From Halomonas elongata DSM 2581 (lineage in GTDB: Bacteria > Pseudomonadota > Gammaproteobacteria > Pseudomonadales > Halomonadaceae): 64,000 bases of DNA. Made by a program: the position numbers and the translations under genes. A model generated the notes under the pieces. It was not told the DNA's origin and searched no databases. It worked only from the letters and a program-made list of their open reading frames with translations. The DNA lies in NCBI RefSeq assembly GCF_000196875.2, contig NC_014532.2, positions 2,294,001-2,358,000 of the forward strand, read 5' to 3'. Positions 45,664 to 54,967 of the stretch are shown one piece after another (position 1 is the first letter of the stretch; each line of letters opens with the position of its first letter).

Positions 45664-46209
45664 TCACTCGTCCTCGGTAAAGGAACAGACCGCGAAGACG
45701 CCGTAACCGGCATCGCGGATGCGCTGGGCACCGCCAAGATCCGGCAGGTCGACGATCGTCGACGTCTCGACCACCAGACCTCCGCTACGGGTGATCAGCT
45801 TGGCCGCGGCCAGCATGGTGCCGCCGGTGGCGATCAGGTCGTCCACCACCAGGATACGATCCCCTTCGCGGAAGGCATCGGAATGCAGCTCCACCTCGGC
45901 TTCGCCGTATTCCAGCGTATAGGTCTCGCTGATGGTCTTGAACGGCAGCTTACCCTTCTTGCGTACAGGAACGAAACTGCAGCCCAGCTCATAGGCCAGC
46001 GGCGCCCCGACGATGAAGCCTCGAGCATCGATGGCGGCGATGGCATCGAGATCCATCTCCTGGTAGCGGTGGACGAAGCTGTCGATCAGCTTGCGAAACG
46101 CCGCGCTGTTCTGCAGCAGCGGCGTGATATCGCGAAAGTTGACCCCCGGCTGGGGCCAGTCGGGAACGGTACGGATCACGGACTTGATGTAGTCGCCGTA
46201 GATGCTCAT
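45664..46209 (-). CDS. apt: adenine phosphoribosyltransferase
   Basis: 181 residues from the ATG at 46209 (a GTG at 46212 is also in frame). '[18 protein letters not shown]' and the PRPP loop '[17 protein letters not shown]' identify Apt (EC 2.4.2.7), which makes AMP from adenine. It lies 22 bp after the purine permease gene, so uptake and trapping are co-expressed. Confidence 0.96.
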   Translation of the reverse strand: MSIYGDYIKSVIRTVPDWPQPGVNFRDITPLLQNSAAFRKLIDSFVHRYQEMDLDAIAAIDARGFIVGAPLAYELGCSFVPVRKKGKLPFKTISETYTLEYGEAEVELHSDAFREGDRILVVDDLIATGGTMLAAAKLITRSGGLVVETSTIVDLPDLGGAQRIRDAGYGVFAVCSFTEDE

Positions 46210-46231
46210 CACGAATCTCAGTCGGTAAGTG

Positions 46232-47536
46232 TCAGTCGAGGAACAGGAACTTGGCGGCGAAGATCAGCGCCAGCACCACCACGGCCGGATTCAGGTCCCT
46301 GAAGCGGCCTGAAAGCGCCTTGATGGCCGCATAGCTGATGAAGCCAAGCGCGATACCCTCGGCAATCGAGAAGGTCAACGGCATGGCCAGCGCGGCGATC
46401 AGTACCGGCGCCGCCTCGGTGGCGTCTTCCCAGTCGGCGTGGGCCAGGCTGCCGGCCATCAGCACCGCCACGTAAAGCAGCGCCCCGGCCGTCGCATAGG
46501 CAGGAATCGAACCGGCCAGCGGCGAGAAGAACAGGCTGATCAGAAAGAGTGCGCCCACCACCACAGCGGTAAGGCCGGTACGTCCGCCCGAGGCGATACC
46601 AGCCGTGGATTCGATATAGCTGGTCGTGGTGGAAGTCCCGAGCGCCGCGCCCGCCATGGAGGCACCACTGTCGGCCATCATGGCGCGGCCGATGCGCGGC
46701 AGTTTGCCATTCTCGTCGAGCAGCCCTCCACGGTGCGCCACCCCGACCAGGGTACCGGAGGTATCGAACAGGTCGACGAACAAGAAGGCGAAGACCACGC
46801 TGAGCATCGCCACGTCCAGCGCACCGGCGATATCCATTTGCATCAGGGTGGGAGCGATGGAGGGCGGCATGGACATCACGCCGCCGAACTCATTGTGGCC
46901 CAGCAGGATGGCCAGGATGGTCACGCCGAGAATGCCGATCATCACCGCCCCGGTCACCCGCAGGTGCGCCAGCGCCGTGATCACGAAAAAGCCGAGCAGC
47001 GCATAGAGAGCCGAAGGCTCGGTCAGGTCGCCAAGTGCCACATAGGTGGCGTCGTTGGCCACCACGATGCCGGCGTTCTGCAAGGCGATCATCGCCAGGA
47101 ACAGGCCGATACCGGCGGCGATGCCCAGCCGCAGCGACATGGGAATCGAATTGATGATCCACTCGCGGATGCGAAAGACGCTGAGCAGAAAGAAGGTGAA
47201 ACCGGACAGGAACACCGCCCCCAGGGCCGCCTCCCAGCTGTAGCCCATACCCATCACCACGCCATAGGTGAAAAAGGCATTGAGCCCCATCCCCGGCGCC
47301 AGGGCGATCGGATAGTTGGCCCACAACCCCATGATCAGACACCCGATGGCCGAAGCCACGCAGGTCGCCACGAATACCGCGCCATAATCCATCCCCGACT
47401 CCGAGAGGATGCTCGGATTGACGAAGATGATATAGGCCATGGTCAGAAAGGTGGTGATGCCGGCGATCACCTCGGTCTTTACATCGGTACCATGTTCGGC
47501 AAGCTTGAAATGGTTATCGATCAGGCGTTTCAACAT
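46232..47536 (-). CDS. AzgA-family purine (adenine/hypoxanthine/guanine) permease
   Basis: 434 residues and about 13 hydrophobic helices. The opening '[29 protein letters not shown]', '[22 protein letters not shown]' and '[29 protein letters not shown]' are AzgA/GhxP-type NCS2 signatures. It imports purine bases by H+ symport. It heads the operon with apt, gpt and ung. Confidence 0.93.
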   Translation of the reverse strand: MLKRLIDNHFKLAEHGTDVKTEVIAGITTFLTMAYIIFVNPSILSESGMDYGAVFVATCVASAIGCLIMGLWANYPIALAPGMGLNAFFTYGVVMGMGYSWEAALGAVFLSGFTFFLLSVFRIREWIINSIPMSLRLGIAAGIGLFLAMIALQNAGIVVANDATYVALGDLTEPSALYALLGFFVITALAHLRVTGAVMIGILGVTILAILLGHNEFGGVMSMPPSIAPTLMQMDIAGALDVAMLSVVFAFLFVDLFDTSGTLVGVAHRGGLLDENGKLPRIGRAMMADSGASMAGAALGTSTTTSYIESTAGIASGGRTGLTAVVVGALFLISLFFSPLAGSIPAYATAGALLYVAVLMAGSLAHADWEDATEAAPVLIAALAMPLTFSIAEGIALGFISYAAIKALSGRFRDLNPAVVVLALIFAAKFLFLD

Positions 47537-47711
47537 GGGATGCGTCCTTCACGCGGGCACGTCGTGCGTCCGGGGTGCGAGAAAAGCCGCACATGGTAGC
47601 GGATGGCGTCCCAGGATGCGAGACGCCGCCCGCCGGCACGGCACATGACTTGTCATATAAGCGGCTTCCGGTGCGAAGCGCCACTCCGGCCACCAACGCA
47701 ACCAGAACGAC

Positions 47712-48341
47712 TCAGCGATCCCGATCGGCCAGAACCCGCTCGACCGTCTCGACGATCGCCTGGGTCTGGGGATCGATCTCGATATTGACGCGATCCCCCA
47801 CCCCACGCTCGCCCAGCACGGTGCGCGCCAGCGTCTCGGGAATCAGGTCGACGCAGAAGCGTACCCCATGCCCGGCGCCGCCATCCCGTACCTCGCCAAT
47901 GGTCAGGCTGGCCCCGTCCACGCCGATGTAGCCCTTGTCGAACAGGAAGCGTCCGAGCCGCTCGGGCGGCGCAAACCAGAGCCGCCGATTATTGGGGGCT
48001 TCCTCGATCTCCACCAGCTCGGCCATCCCCATGACATGACCCGACATGGCATGACCGCCGATCTCGTCGCCGAAACGCGCCGCGCGCTCGATGTTGACGC
48101 GATCCCCGAGCTCAAGATCGCCCAGATTGGTCAGCCTCAACGTCTCGCGCATCAGATCGAAACCGACACGCTCCCCGTCGATGGAGGTCACCGTCAGGCA
48201 GGCGCCGTTATGTGCCACCGAGGCTCCGATGACAAGCCCCTGCCGCAACGCTTCCGGCAGGCGCAGCACATGGGTGCGAAAGTCCTCTGCCTCCTCGATG
48301 GCCACCACTTCGGCGGTCCCCTGGACGATACCCGTGAACAT
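47712..48341 (-). CDS. ribE: riboflavin synthase, alpha subunit
   Basis: 209 residues made of two repeats, each with a lumazine-binding pattern ('MFTGIVQGTAEV' and 'MSGHVMGMAELVEI'). The catalytic 'NGACLTVTSID' and 'DGASLTIGEV' segments are in place. It dismutates 6,7-dimethyl-8-ribityllumazine to riboflavin. It stands apart from other rib genes, and no FMN riboswitch pattern was found in front of it. Confidence 0.96.
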   Translation of the reverse strand: MFTGIVQGTAEVVAIEEAEDFRTHVLRLPEALRQGLVIGASVAHNGACLTVTSIDGERVGFDLMRETLRLTNLGDLELGDRVNIERAARFGDEIGGHAMSGHVMGMAELVEIEEAPNNRRLWFAPPERLGRFLFDKGYIGVDGASLTIGEVRDGGAGHGVRFCVDLIPETLARTVLGERGVGDRVNIEIDPQTQAIVETVERVLADRDR

Positions 48342-48552
48342 GACGAACCCCCACTACTTGAGCCAATGCCGAAAGGCGGAAAGTGACCAGTCTATGAAAA
48401 CCGCCCTGCCGGCGTCCACGTCATCTCCCTCGCTACTGCTCCATGCGATGCCATCCAGAGCCCCTGAAGCCATAAATATTACTACCCATTTCTGTTCTGC
48501 AGTCTTTTTTGCTATATCAAGGCCTTGCCGCTGCCAGACTCGCCCAAAACGT

Positions 48553-48581
48553 TTGACAAACACCCGTATGACACCTAGGAT
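48553..48581 (+). promoter_or_regulatory. metNIQ promoter
   Basis: TTGACA (48553-48558), a 17-bp spacer and TAGGAT (48576-48581). Transcription would begin near 48588, twelve bases before the riboswitch aptamer. The interval 48342-48550 between ribE and this promoter holds no gene that I can support. Confidence 0.75.
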
Positions 48582-48599
48582 TTCGCGCTACATTTCGTA

Positions 48600-48680
48600 G
48601 GCGCCGATTTGTACCCGGATTGCGGGCGCCGACGATGCGGCGGCACTGCCGGCGCGTTGTGAAATGCAGCTAAAAGGGTG
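48600..48680 (+). ncRNA. SAM-II-type riboswitch aptamer
   Basis: P1 is GGCGCC (48600-48605) with GGCGCC (48625-48630). The joining segment GATTTGTACCCGGATTGC follows the SAM-II consensus, and GTGAAATGCAGCTAAAAGGG (48659-48678) is its 3' conserved block. The pseudoknot pairs ACCC (48613-48616) with GGGT (48676-48679) and TTGC (48620-48623) with GCAG (48666-48669). An extra hairpin is inserted at about 48636-48654 (GCGGCGGC-ACT-GCCGGCGC, one G-G mismatch). Together with the terminator downstream and metNIQ, this indicates SAM-dependent attenuation. Confidence 0.85.
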
Positions 48681-48721
48681 TGTCCAGCGTTGATGGCCAC
48701 CCGTCAGGGTGGCCTTTTTTT
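48676..48721 (+). terminator. riboswitch expression platform: intrinsic terminator and antiterminator
   Basis: Terminator: GGCCACCC (48695-48702), loop GTCA, GGGTGGCC (48707-48714), then seven T. Antiterminator: GGGTG (48676-48680) can pair with CACCC (48698-48702), supported by CCA (48684-48686) with TGG (48694-48696). GGGT is also the 3' strand of the aptamer pseudoknot, so SAM binding would free CACCC and let the terminator form. Confidence 0.85.
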
Positions 48722-48780
48722 GGCCATCCGAACCTGCCCGCCCGCTCCGCGACCCAGCGGCGCCACCTCCGGTGGCCCAG

Positions 48781-49839
48781 ATGATCCGACTGCAGAACGT
48801 TTCAAAGACGTATTTCCCCACGAGCAAACGCCGCAATGCCCGGGCCGTCGAAGCCCTCAAGGCGGTAGACCTGCATGTACCCCAGGGACAGATCCATGGC
48901 GTGATCGGCCTGTCCGGCGCCGGCAAGTCGACCCTGATCCGCTGCGTCAACCTCCTCGAGCGCCCCACCACCGGCACGGTCAGCGTCGACGACCAGGAAC
49001 TCACCGGACTGTCCGGCGAGGCACTCAACCAGGCGCGCCACCGCATCGGCATGATCTTCCAGCACTTCAACCTGCTGACCTCGCGCACCGTATACGACAA
49101 CATCGCCCTGCCCCTGGAACTCATGGGCATGAAACGCGGCGACATTCGCGAACGGATCACGCCATTGCTCGAGCTGGTCGGCCTGGACGACAAGGCACAC
49201 CAATATCCCGCGCAACTCTCCGGCGGCCAGAAACAGCGCGTAGCCATCGCCCGCGCCCTGGCCAGCCGCCCGCGGGTCCTGCTCTGCGACGAGGCGACCT
49301 CGGCGCTGGATCCGCATACCACGGGCGCCATTCTCGAGCTGCTGCGCGACATCAACCAGAAGCTGGGCCTGACGATCCTGCTGATCACCCATGAGATGGA
49401 AGTGGTCAAGTCGATCTGTCACCGGGTCAGCCTGATTTCCGGAGGCGAACTGGTGGAAGAAGCCGATGTCGGCGACTTCTTCACCTCACCGTCCACCCAA
49501 CTGGGGCGCGATTTTCTCAACGACTTCCTCGAGCTCGAGCCACCCGCTGCGCTCATCGAACGTCTCGAGGAAACACCAGGCGAAAACAGCCACCCGGTCG
49601 TGCGACTGGCGTTCTCCGGCGATGCCGTCTCGACACCGCTGATCTCGCGCCTGGCCCGGGAGTGCGGCGTCGATGTCAGCATCCTTCAGGCCAAGGTGGA
49701 GTCGATCCAGGATCGCACGCTGGGATTGATGATTGCCGAACTGATGGGCGATGCGCACGACACGCGACGCGCCCTCGACTATCTGCAAAACCACGACCTA
49801 CAGGTGGAGGTGCTCGGCCATGTCCAGCGCGATGATTAA
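48781..49839 (+). CDS. metN: methionine ABC transporter ATPase
   Basis: 352 residues from 48781. Walker A 'GLSGAGKST', signature 'LSGGQKQR', Walker B 'VLLCDEATSALD' and H-loop 'ITHEMEV' are canonical. The C-terminal NIL domain (about 275-350) binds methionine and inhibits transport when the cell is replete. The gene follows the SAM-II riboswitch and overlaps metI by 20 bp. An in-frame start at 48709 lies in the terminator and is not credible. Confidence 0.96.
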   Translation: MIRLQNVSKTYFPTSKRRNARAVEALKAVDLHVPQGQIHGVIGLSGAGKSTLIRCVNLLERPTTGTVSVDDQELTGLSGEALNQARHRIGMIFQHFNLLTSRTVYDNIALPLELMGMKRGDIRERITPLLELVGLDDKAHQYPAQLSGGQKQRVAIARALASRPRVLLCDEATSALDPHTTGAILELLRDINQKLGLTILLITHEMEVVKSICHRVSLISGGELVEEADVGDFFTSPSTQLGRDFLNDFLELEPPAALIERLEETPGENSHPVVRLAFSGDAVSTPLISRLARECGVDVSILQAKVESIQDRTLGLMIAELMGDAHDTRRALDYLQNHDLQVEVLGHVQRDD

Positions 49840-50473
49840 CCTGATTCTCGACGCCACCCTGGACACCCTCTACATGGTGGCAGTGTCCGGGCTGATCGCC
49901 GCGGCACTCGGCATTCCGCTCGGGGTGATGCTCTACGTCACTCGACCGCGCCAGATACTCGCCCAGCCCGTGCTCAACAGCGTACTGGGTATCGTCACCA
50001 ATATCGGCCGCTCGATTCCTTTCATCATCCTGATGGTGGCCATCATTCCGTTCACTCGCGCCCTGGTCGGCTCATCGATCGGTACCAACGCGGCCGCCGT
50101 GCCGCTGACCATCGCCGCCATCCCCTTCATCGCCCGACTGGTGGAGGGCGCGCTGAACGAGATATCCCCCGGACTCGTCGAAGCCGCCCAGTCCATGGGC
50201 GCCACACCCTGGCAGATCATCACCAAGATGCTGCTGCCCGAAGCCCGCGGCGGCATCTTCACCGCACTGACCGTGACGATCGTCACTCTGGTCAGCTACT
50301 CTGCCATGGCCGGCGCAGTGGGCGGCGGCGGCCTGGGCGACCTGGGCATTCGCTATGGCTACAATCGCTTCAACCCCACCATCATGCTGATCACCGTGGC
50401 GATACTGGTGATCATGGTCCAGGGCTTTCAGAGCCTTGGCGACTACCTGGTGCGCAAGAGCGATCACAAATGA
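49820..50473 (+). CDS. metI: methionine ABC transporter permease
   Basis: 217 residues with five hydrophobic helices and the loop 'EISPGLVEAAQSMGATPWQIITKMLLPEARGGI' that docks to MetN. It overlaps metN by 20 bp, with GGAGG ten bases before the ATG inside metN. Together with MetN and MetQ it imports D- and L-methionine. Confidence 0.96.
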   Translation: MSSAMINLILDATLDTLYMVAVSGLIAAALGIPLGVMLYVTRPRQILAQPVLNSVLGIVTNIGRSIPFIILMVAIIPFTRALVGSSIGTNAAAVPLTIAAIPFIARLVEGALNEISPGLVEAAQSMGATPWQIITKMLLPEARGGIFTALTVTIVTLVSYSAMAGAVGGGGLGDLGIRYGYNRFNPTIMLITVAILVIMVQGFQSLGDYLVRKSDHK

Positions 50474-50590
50474 TGCCCCTCGGGTCTTGATAATCAGAAG
50501 GTCTTGATAACCAGAAAGAATTACACATAGCCTGGTTATTCCAATAACATTGGTAACGATCTGACGTCCTACATGCAAGGGAGACATCAC

Positions 50591-51379
50591 ATGCGCAACA
50601 TCCTGATCGGCGGCCTTGCCGCCTCCGTCCTGGCCTTCGGCCAAGCCAATGCCGACGAGCAGACCCTCAAGATCGGCACCGTCGCCGGCCCGGAAACCGA
50701 AGTGATGCAAGTGGCGGCAGACATTGCCGAGCGCGAGTACGGCCTGAATGTCGAGATCACCGAATTCACCGACTATGTGACCCCCAATGCCGCCCTGGCC
50801 GACGGCAGCCTGGACGCCAACGCCTATCAGCATGAGCCCTACATGCAGTCGATGGTCGAGGACCGCGGCTACGACTTCGCCATCGCCGGGCGCACCTTCG
50901 TCTACCCGATCGGCGCCTACTCGGAGAAGTACGACAGCATCGAGGAACTGCCGGACGGAGCGACCATCGCCCTGCCCAATGACCCGTCCAACGAAGGCCG
51001 CTCCCTGATCCTGCTGCACAATGAAGGGCTGATCACGCTGGACGACCCGGAAAACCTCGAAGCCACGCCGCTGGATGTGGTCGAGAATCCGCATGACTTC
51101 AAGTTCCGCGAGATCGAGGCCGCCCAGCTGCCCCGCGTGCTGCCCGACGTCGACATGGCCTTCATCAACAACACCTTCGCCCAGCCGGCCGGCCTGACCC
51201 TGGACGACGCCCTGCTCAAGGAAGGCGCCGAGTCGCCCTACGTCAACATCATCGCCGTGCGTGCCGGTGACGAAGACAAGGAAAGCATCCAGCAGCTGGT
51301 CGACGCCTACCAGAGCGACGAAGTGGAAGCCAAGGCCAGGGAGCTGTTCGGCGCCCAGGCAGTACCCGGCTGGAAGTAA
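50591..51379 (+). CDS. metQ: methionine-binding protein (NlpA/MetQ family)
   Basis: 262 residues from 50591 (AAGGGAG upstream). 'LKIGTVAGPETEVMQVAADIAEREYGLNVEITEFTDYVTPNAAL' and 'DANAYQHEPYMQ' are the NlpA/MetQ signature. The signal peptide ends 'AFGQANA' with no lipobox cysteine, so this copy is soluble periplasmic rather than lipid-anchored as usual for MetQ. It lies 117 bp after metI in the same transcript. Confidence 0.94.
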   Translation: MRNILIGGLAASVLAFGQANADEQTLKIGTVAGPETEVMQVAADIAEREYGLNVEITEFTDYVTPNAALADGSLDANAYQHEPYMQSMVEDRGYDFAIAGRTFVYPIGAYSEKYDSIEELPDGATIALPNDPSNEGRSLILLHNEGLITLDDPENLEATPLDVVENPHDFKFREIEAAQLPRVLPDVDMAFINNTFAQPAGLTLDDALLKEGAESPYVNIIAVRAGDEDKESIQQLVDAYQSDEVEAKARELFGAQAVPGWK

Positions 51380-51425
51380 GGGAAAGCGAAGACGCCTTAA
51401 GACCACCCTCAGCATCAAGCATCTC

Positions 51426-51449
51426 GGGGCCGGCCGCTGTGCCGGCCCC
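51426..51449 (+). terminator. GC-rich hairpin between metQ and the fRMsr gene
   Basis: GGGGCCGGC-CGCTGT-GCCGGCCCC is a perfect 9-bp stem starting 47 bases after metQ. It has no T-run, so read-through to the reductase gene 20 bases downstream is likely. Confidence 0.5.
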
Positions 51450-51468
51450 TCGCGTTGGAAGAGAGCTC

Positions 51469-51921
51469 ATGACCGATTACCCACTTCTCGCCCGACAGCT
51501 GGACGCCCTGCTGGACACCCCCGACTGGCTGACCAACAGCGCCCAGACCTGCGCCTTGCTCATGCAGGAAGTTCCAGACCTCAACTGGGCTGGCTTCTAC
51601 CTTCAGCGCCAGCCCGACATGCTCCATCTGGGCCCCTTCCAGGGCAAGCCGGCCTGCCACCCCATCCCCTTCGACAAGGGGGTCTGCGGTGCGGCGGCGC
51701 GAAGCCGTCAGACCCAGCGCATCGAGGACGTCCACGCCATCGCCGACCACATCGCCTGCGACAGCGCCTCCCAGGCCGAACTGGTCGTGCCTATCGTCGT
51801 CGACGGACACCTGTGGGGCGTGCTGGATCTCGACAGCCCCGTACCCGGCCGTTTTTCCGAAGCCGACCAAGCCGGCATCGAAGCGCTGGTCGAAGTGTTC
51901 ATCGCACGCACGACGTTCTGA
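51469..51921 (+). CDS. msrC: free methionine-(R)-sulfoxide reductase (GAF domain)
   Basis: 150 residues, a single GAF domain. The three redox cysteines C63, C73 and C97 ('PACHPIPFDKGVCG', 'DHIACDSASQAELVVPI') keep the 10- and 24-residue spacing of E. coli fRMsr (C84, C94, C118). The enzyme reduces free methionine R-sulfoxide with thioredoxin. Placed after metNIQ, it would recycle oxidised methionine that the transporter brings in. Confidence 0.93.
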   Translation: MTDYPLLARQLDALLDTPDWLTNSAQTCALLMQEVPDLNWAGFYLQRQPDMLHLGPFQGKPACHPIPFDKGVCGAAARSRQTQRIEDVHAIADHIACDSASQAELVVPIVVDGHLWGVLDLDSPVPGRFSEADQAGIEALVEVFIARTTF

Positions 51922-52031
51922 CCCTCACGCCGATCGCCCTGGTTTCCACTGCAATAAAAGCCCGGAGGAGCGCTCCAGACCCGGGGCGCTCCTCCCGCTC
52001 GTACCGCTGGCGCAAGGAGCGGATGCACACG

Positions 52032-52065
52032 AAAAAGCCCCGTGACAGTAACGTCACGGGGCTTT
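52032..52065 (-). terminator. terminator downstream of the tRNA-Val pair
   Basis: AAAGCCCCGTGAC-AGTAAC-GTCACGGGGCTTT is a perfect 13-bp stem; on the minus strand it ends in TTTTT. It closes the tRNA transcript and may also act on the convergent fRMsr transcript. Confidence 0.88.
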
Positions 52066-52073
52066 CGGGGATC

Positions 52074-52150
52074 TGGTAGGACCAGGCGGATTTGAACCGC
52101 CGACCTCCACGATGTCAACGTGGCGCTCTAACCAACTGAGCTATGGTCCT
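52074..52150 (-). tRNA. tRNA-Val (GAC), downstream copy
   Basis: 77 bases including an encoded CCA. The acceptor AGGACCA pairs with TGGTCCT; the anticodon stem CCACG/CGTGG encloses loop TTGACAT with anticodon GAC, reading GUC/GUU. The T-arm is GGCGG-TTCAAAT-CCGCC. Confidence 0.97.
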
Positions 52151-52183
52151 GAAATGTACGCGTCGAGAAGCCGAAAATCTTCT

Positions 52184-52260
52184 TGGTAGGACCAGGCGGA
52201 TTTGAACCGCCGACCTCCACGATGTCAACGTGGCGCTCTAACCAACTGAGCTATGGTCCT
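52184..52260 (-). tRNA. tRNA-Val (GAC), upstream copy
   Basis: Identical in all 77 bases to the copy at 52074-52150, with a 33-base spacer, so the pair arose by recent duplication or is kept identical by conversion. Confidence 0.97.
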
Positions 52261-52290
52261 ACGTCCCTCGGCGATGTTCGCCTCGACAAC

Positions 52291-52326
52291 GGATGCGTAT
52301 TCTACGCATCCCGAGCCGAAATGCAA
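52291..52326 (-). promoter_or_regulatory. tRNA-Val promoter embedded in a palindrome
   Basis: On the minus strand TTGCAT (52321-52326), 16 bp and TAGAAT (52299-52304) form a promoter about 40 bp upstream of the first tRNA. The -10 is the centre of a perfect 9-3-9 inverted repeat, GGATGCGTA-TTC-TACGCATCC (52291-52311), which could double as a weak terminator for glpK. Confidence 0.5.
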
Positions 52327-52367
52327 CCCCTGATCGCCACGAACCGACACCGGCAAGGTCCCGGGGA

Positions 52368-53876
52368 TCAGTGACTTGAGTCATGCTCCGCGGGCGCCGA
52401 GCGCACCCTGTCCACCGCTTCCAGCCAGCCGTCGTAGAGCCGGCTCCGTTCCTCCTCGGGCATTTCCGGCTCGAAACTGCGCTCGCAGCGCCACAGGCCG
52501 GCGATCTCCTCGAGGTCTCGATACCAACCGAGCCGCAGCCCCGCCAGATAGGCGGCTCCCAGGGCCGTGGTCTCCAGCACCGTGGGACGATCGACCCGGA
52601 CGCCGAGCATGTCGGCCAGAAACTGCATCACCCAGTTGTTGGCCACCATGCCCCCATCGACTCTCAGGGTACCGGGAGCGGCCGTCATGTCGTCATTGAT
52701 GCACATCTGCAGGTCCCGAGTCTGGTAGCAGACTGCCTGCAGGCCGGCGGCAACGATCTCGGCAATACCGGTATCGCGGGTCAGGCCGAAGATGGCGCCG
52801 CGTGCCTTGGGATCCCAATACGGCGCCCCAAGCCCGGTGAAGGCCGGCACCAGATAGACGCTGTGCCCACGGCGCGTCTTGCGTGCCAGGGCCTCGGTCT
52901 CGGCGGCATCGGCGAACAGCTGCAAGCCGTCCCTCAGCCACTGCACGGTGGCCCCGGCGACGAAGATACTGCCTTCCATGGCGTAGGTCGTCACACCATT
53001 CAGCCGATACCCGACCGTCGTCAGCAGTCGGTTGCGCGACACCCCCGCCTCATGGCCGGTATTGACGATCATGAAGCATCCGGTGCCATAGGTACTCTTG
53101 CCCATGCCGGGGGCAAAACAGGCCTGCCCGACCAGCGCCGCCTGCTGATCGCCCGCGACTCCCGCGATGGGCAGCTCTCCCCCCAGCCATTCGGCATCGG
53201 TCTGGCCGAAATCGTCGCTGGAATCCTTGACCTCCGGCAACAGGCTCTCGGGAATGCCAAAGAGTTCGAGCAGCGATGGATCCCAGCTCTGCTCATGAAT
53301 GTTGAACAAGGCGGTGCGCGACGCATTGGTGGCATCCGTGGCGTGCACGCGCCCACCGGTCAAGCGCCAGATGAGAAAGGTATCGACGGTGCCGAAGGCC
53401 AGCTCGCCTCGCTCGGCGCGCTCCCGGGCGCCGGCCACGTTATCCAGGATCCAGGCCAGCTTGGTGGCCGAGAAGTAGGGATCGATCAACAAACCGGTAC
53501 GCGACTGCACCACCTCGGTATGTCCCGCCTCGCGGAGTTGCTCACACGTTTCGGCGGTGCGCCTGTCCTGCCAGACGATGGCATTGTACAAGGGCTTGCC
53601 GGTGGCACGATCCCATACCAGAGTGGTCTCCCGCTGGTTGGTGATGCCGATGCCGAGGATGTCGTCGATACCGATGCTCGCGTTTTCGATGGCCTCCCGG
53701 CAGGTATCGACCACCGTCTCCCAGAGCGCCTCGGGGTCGTGCTCGACCCAGCCATCCTCGGGAAATTGCTGCGGGAACTCACGCTGGGCGGTAGTGACGA
53801 CATGCCCCTCGCGATCGAAGAGAATGGCGCGGGAGCTGGTAGTGCCCTGATCGATGGCGAGCAGATGAGAAGCCAT
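52368..53876 (-). CDS. glpK: glycerol kinase
   Basis: 502 residues, the E. coli length. FGGY kinase blocks '[15 protein letters not shown]', '[14 protein letters not shown]' and '[11 protein letters not shown]' bind ATP and glycerol. It phosphorylates glycerol to sn-glycerol-3-phosphate (EC 2.7.1.30), the substrate of both GlpD copies. No glpF facilitator is adjacent; glycerol entry may rely on the ABC importer or passive flux. Divergent from glpR, with tandem GlpR operators between them. Confidence 0.97.
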   Translation of the reverse strand: MASHLLAIDQGTTSSRAILFDREGHVVTTAQREFPQQFPEDGWVEHDPEALWETVVDTCREAIENASIGIDDILGIGITNQRETTLVWDRATGKPLYNAIVWQDRRTAETCEQLREAGHTEVVQSRTGLLIDPYFSATKLAWILDNVAGARERAERGELAFGTVDTFLIWRLTGGRVHATDATNASRTALFNIHEQSWDPSLLELFGIPESLLPEVKDSSDDFGQTDAEWLGGELPIAGVAGDQQAALVGQACFAPGMGKSTYGTGCFMIVNTGHEAGVSRNRLLTTVGYRLNGVTTYAMEGSIFVAGATVQWLRDGLQLFADAAETEALARKTRRGHSVYLVPAFTGLGAPYWDPKARGAIFGLTRDTGIAEIVAAGLQAVCYQTRDLQMCINDDMTAAPGTLRVDGGMVANNWVMQFLADMLGVRVDRPTVLETTALGAAYLAGLRLGWYRDLEEIAGLWRCERSFEPEMPEEERSRLYDGWLEAVDRVRSAPAEHDSSH

Positions 53877-53928
53877 GAAAGCGTCCTGTCGTTGTGAGAA
53901 GCGCACCCTTCCGCGCTTCCAGGTCGGC

Positions 53929-53968
53929 CAATTTCGTTTTGCAACGGCAATGTTCGTTTACGATCATA
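53929..53968 (-). promoter_or_regulatory. tandem GlpR operators in the glpK/glpR intergenic region
   Basis: AATGTTCGTTTACGATCATA (53949-53968) matches the E. coli GlpR consensus WATKYTCGWWWWCGAWMATW at all 20 positions and contains a glpK -10 candidate (TATGAT on the minus strand). A weaker copy (13 of 20) abuts it at 53929-53948, on the glpK side, a 20-bp period. Confidence 0.8.
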
Positions 53969-54098
53969 AAGCCTACTCCAGTGATCCGGGCCACTCAATT
54001 GAAGAAAGCCCGTCACCTCTACGACCTTCGGCGCATACCGGCGACTCGCTGCATCGCCGCCATCGATACAGTAGAATCGTCGACATCAAGGAGTCGCC

Positions 54099-54857
54099 AT
54101 GAATCAACAACAACGCCAGGCCAGTATTCTCGAACTGGTAGGACGTCAGGGCTATGCCAGCATCGAGCAGCTCACCGAGCACTTTGCCGTCACGCCACAG
54201 ACCATACGCCGGGACCTCAACCAGCTCTCGGGCGAGGGTCGCATTCGCCGCGTGCACGGCGGCGCCGGGCTCGAGTCGAGCACCGTCAATACCGCCTACT
54301 CGACCCGCAAGACCCTGAATCTCGAAGCCAAGCAGCGCATCGCCGCCCTGCTCGCCCGACAGATTCCCGACCATTCTTCGCTGTTCATCAACATCGGCAC
54401 CAGCAACGAAGTCATTGCCGAGGCACTCCTGCATCACCACGGCCTGGAAGTCATCACCAACAACCTCAATGTCGCTGCCATCCTGCAGCACAAGGAGGAC
54501 TTCAACGTCATCATCGCCGGCGGCCAGATTCGCTCCCGGGATGGCGGCATCATCGGCGAAGCCACCATCGACTTCATCAACCAGTTCAAGGTCGACTTCG
54601 GCATCATCGGTATCAGCGGCATCGACGAGGACGGCTCGTTGCTCGAGTTCGATTACCAGGAAGTGCGCGTCGCCCAGGCGATCATCCACAATTCCCGGCA
54701 GGTCTTCCTGGCCGCCGATCATTCCAAGTTCCAGCGCAATCCCGTGGTCCGTCAGGGCAACCTTTCCCAGCTCAACGCTCTGTTCACCGATCGCGAGCCC
54801 CCGGAGAGCATCAAGCGGCTGTTGAAGCAGCACGACGTGACACTCTACCTGGCCTGA
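54099..54857 (+). CDS. glpR: DeoR-family glycerol-3-phosphate repressor
   Basis: 252 residues, the E. coli length. The N-terminal helix-turn-helix ('[38 protein letters not shown]') and the sugar-phosphate sensor domain ('[16 protein letters not shown]', '[19 protein letters not shown]') agree with GlpR, released by glycerol-3-phosphate. AAGGAG precedes the ATG. It is followed by glpD copy 2 and probably autoregulates through the glpK-side sites. Confidence 0.95.
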   Translation: MNQQQRQASILELVGRQGYASIEQLTEHFAVTPQTIRRDLNQLSGEGRIRRVHGGAGLESSTVNTAYSTRKTLNLEAKQRIAALLARQIPDHSSLFINIGTSNEVIAEALLHHHGLEVITNNLNVAAILQHKEDFNVIIAGGQIRSRDGGIIGEATIDFINQFKVDFGIIGISGIDEDGSLLEFDYQEVRVAQAIIHNSRQVFLAADHSKFQRNPVVRQGNLSQLNALFTDREPPESIKRLLKQHDVTLYLA

Positions 54858-54967
54858 TCCCTCGATCCGTGGCGCTTGTGCCACCGGCGCCGCCCTCCCT
54901 CGCTGCATCGCTCAACGACATCTCACCCAGCCCTTCGTCGCGCCCGCTTGCATGAGCGGGTCGGCTT

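Noticed and set aside
43695..45680. 661-codon plus-strand open frame over upp, ung and gpt
   Set aside because: Antisense to three confirmed enzymes; His/Gly/Gln-rich shadow translation.
48342..48550. possible FMN riboswitch upstream of the riboflavin synthase gene
   Set aside because: No RFN conserved blocks are visible on the minus strand.
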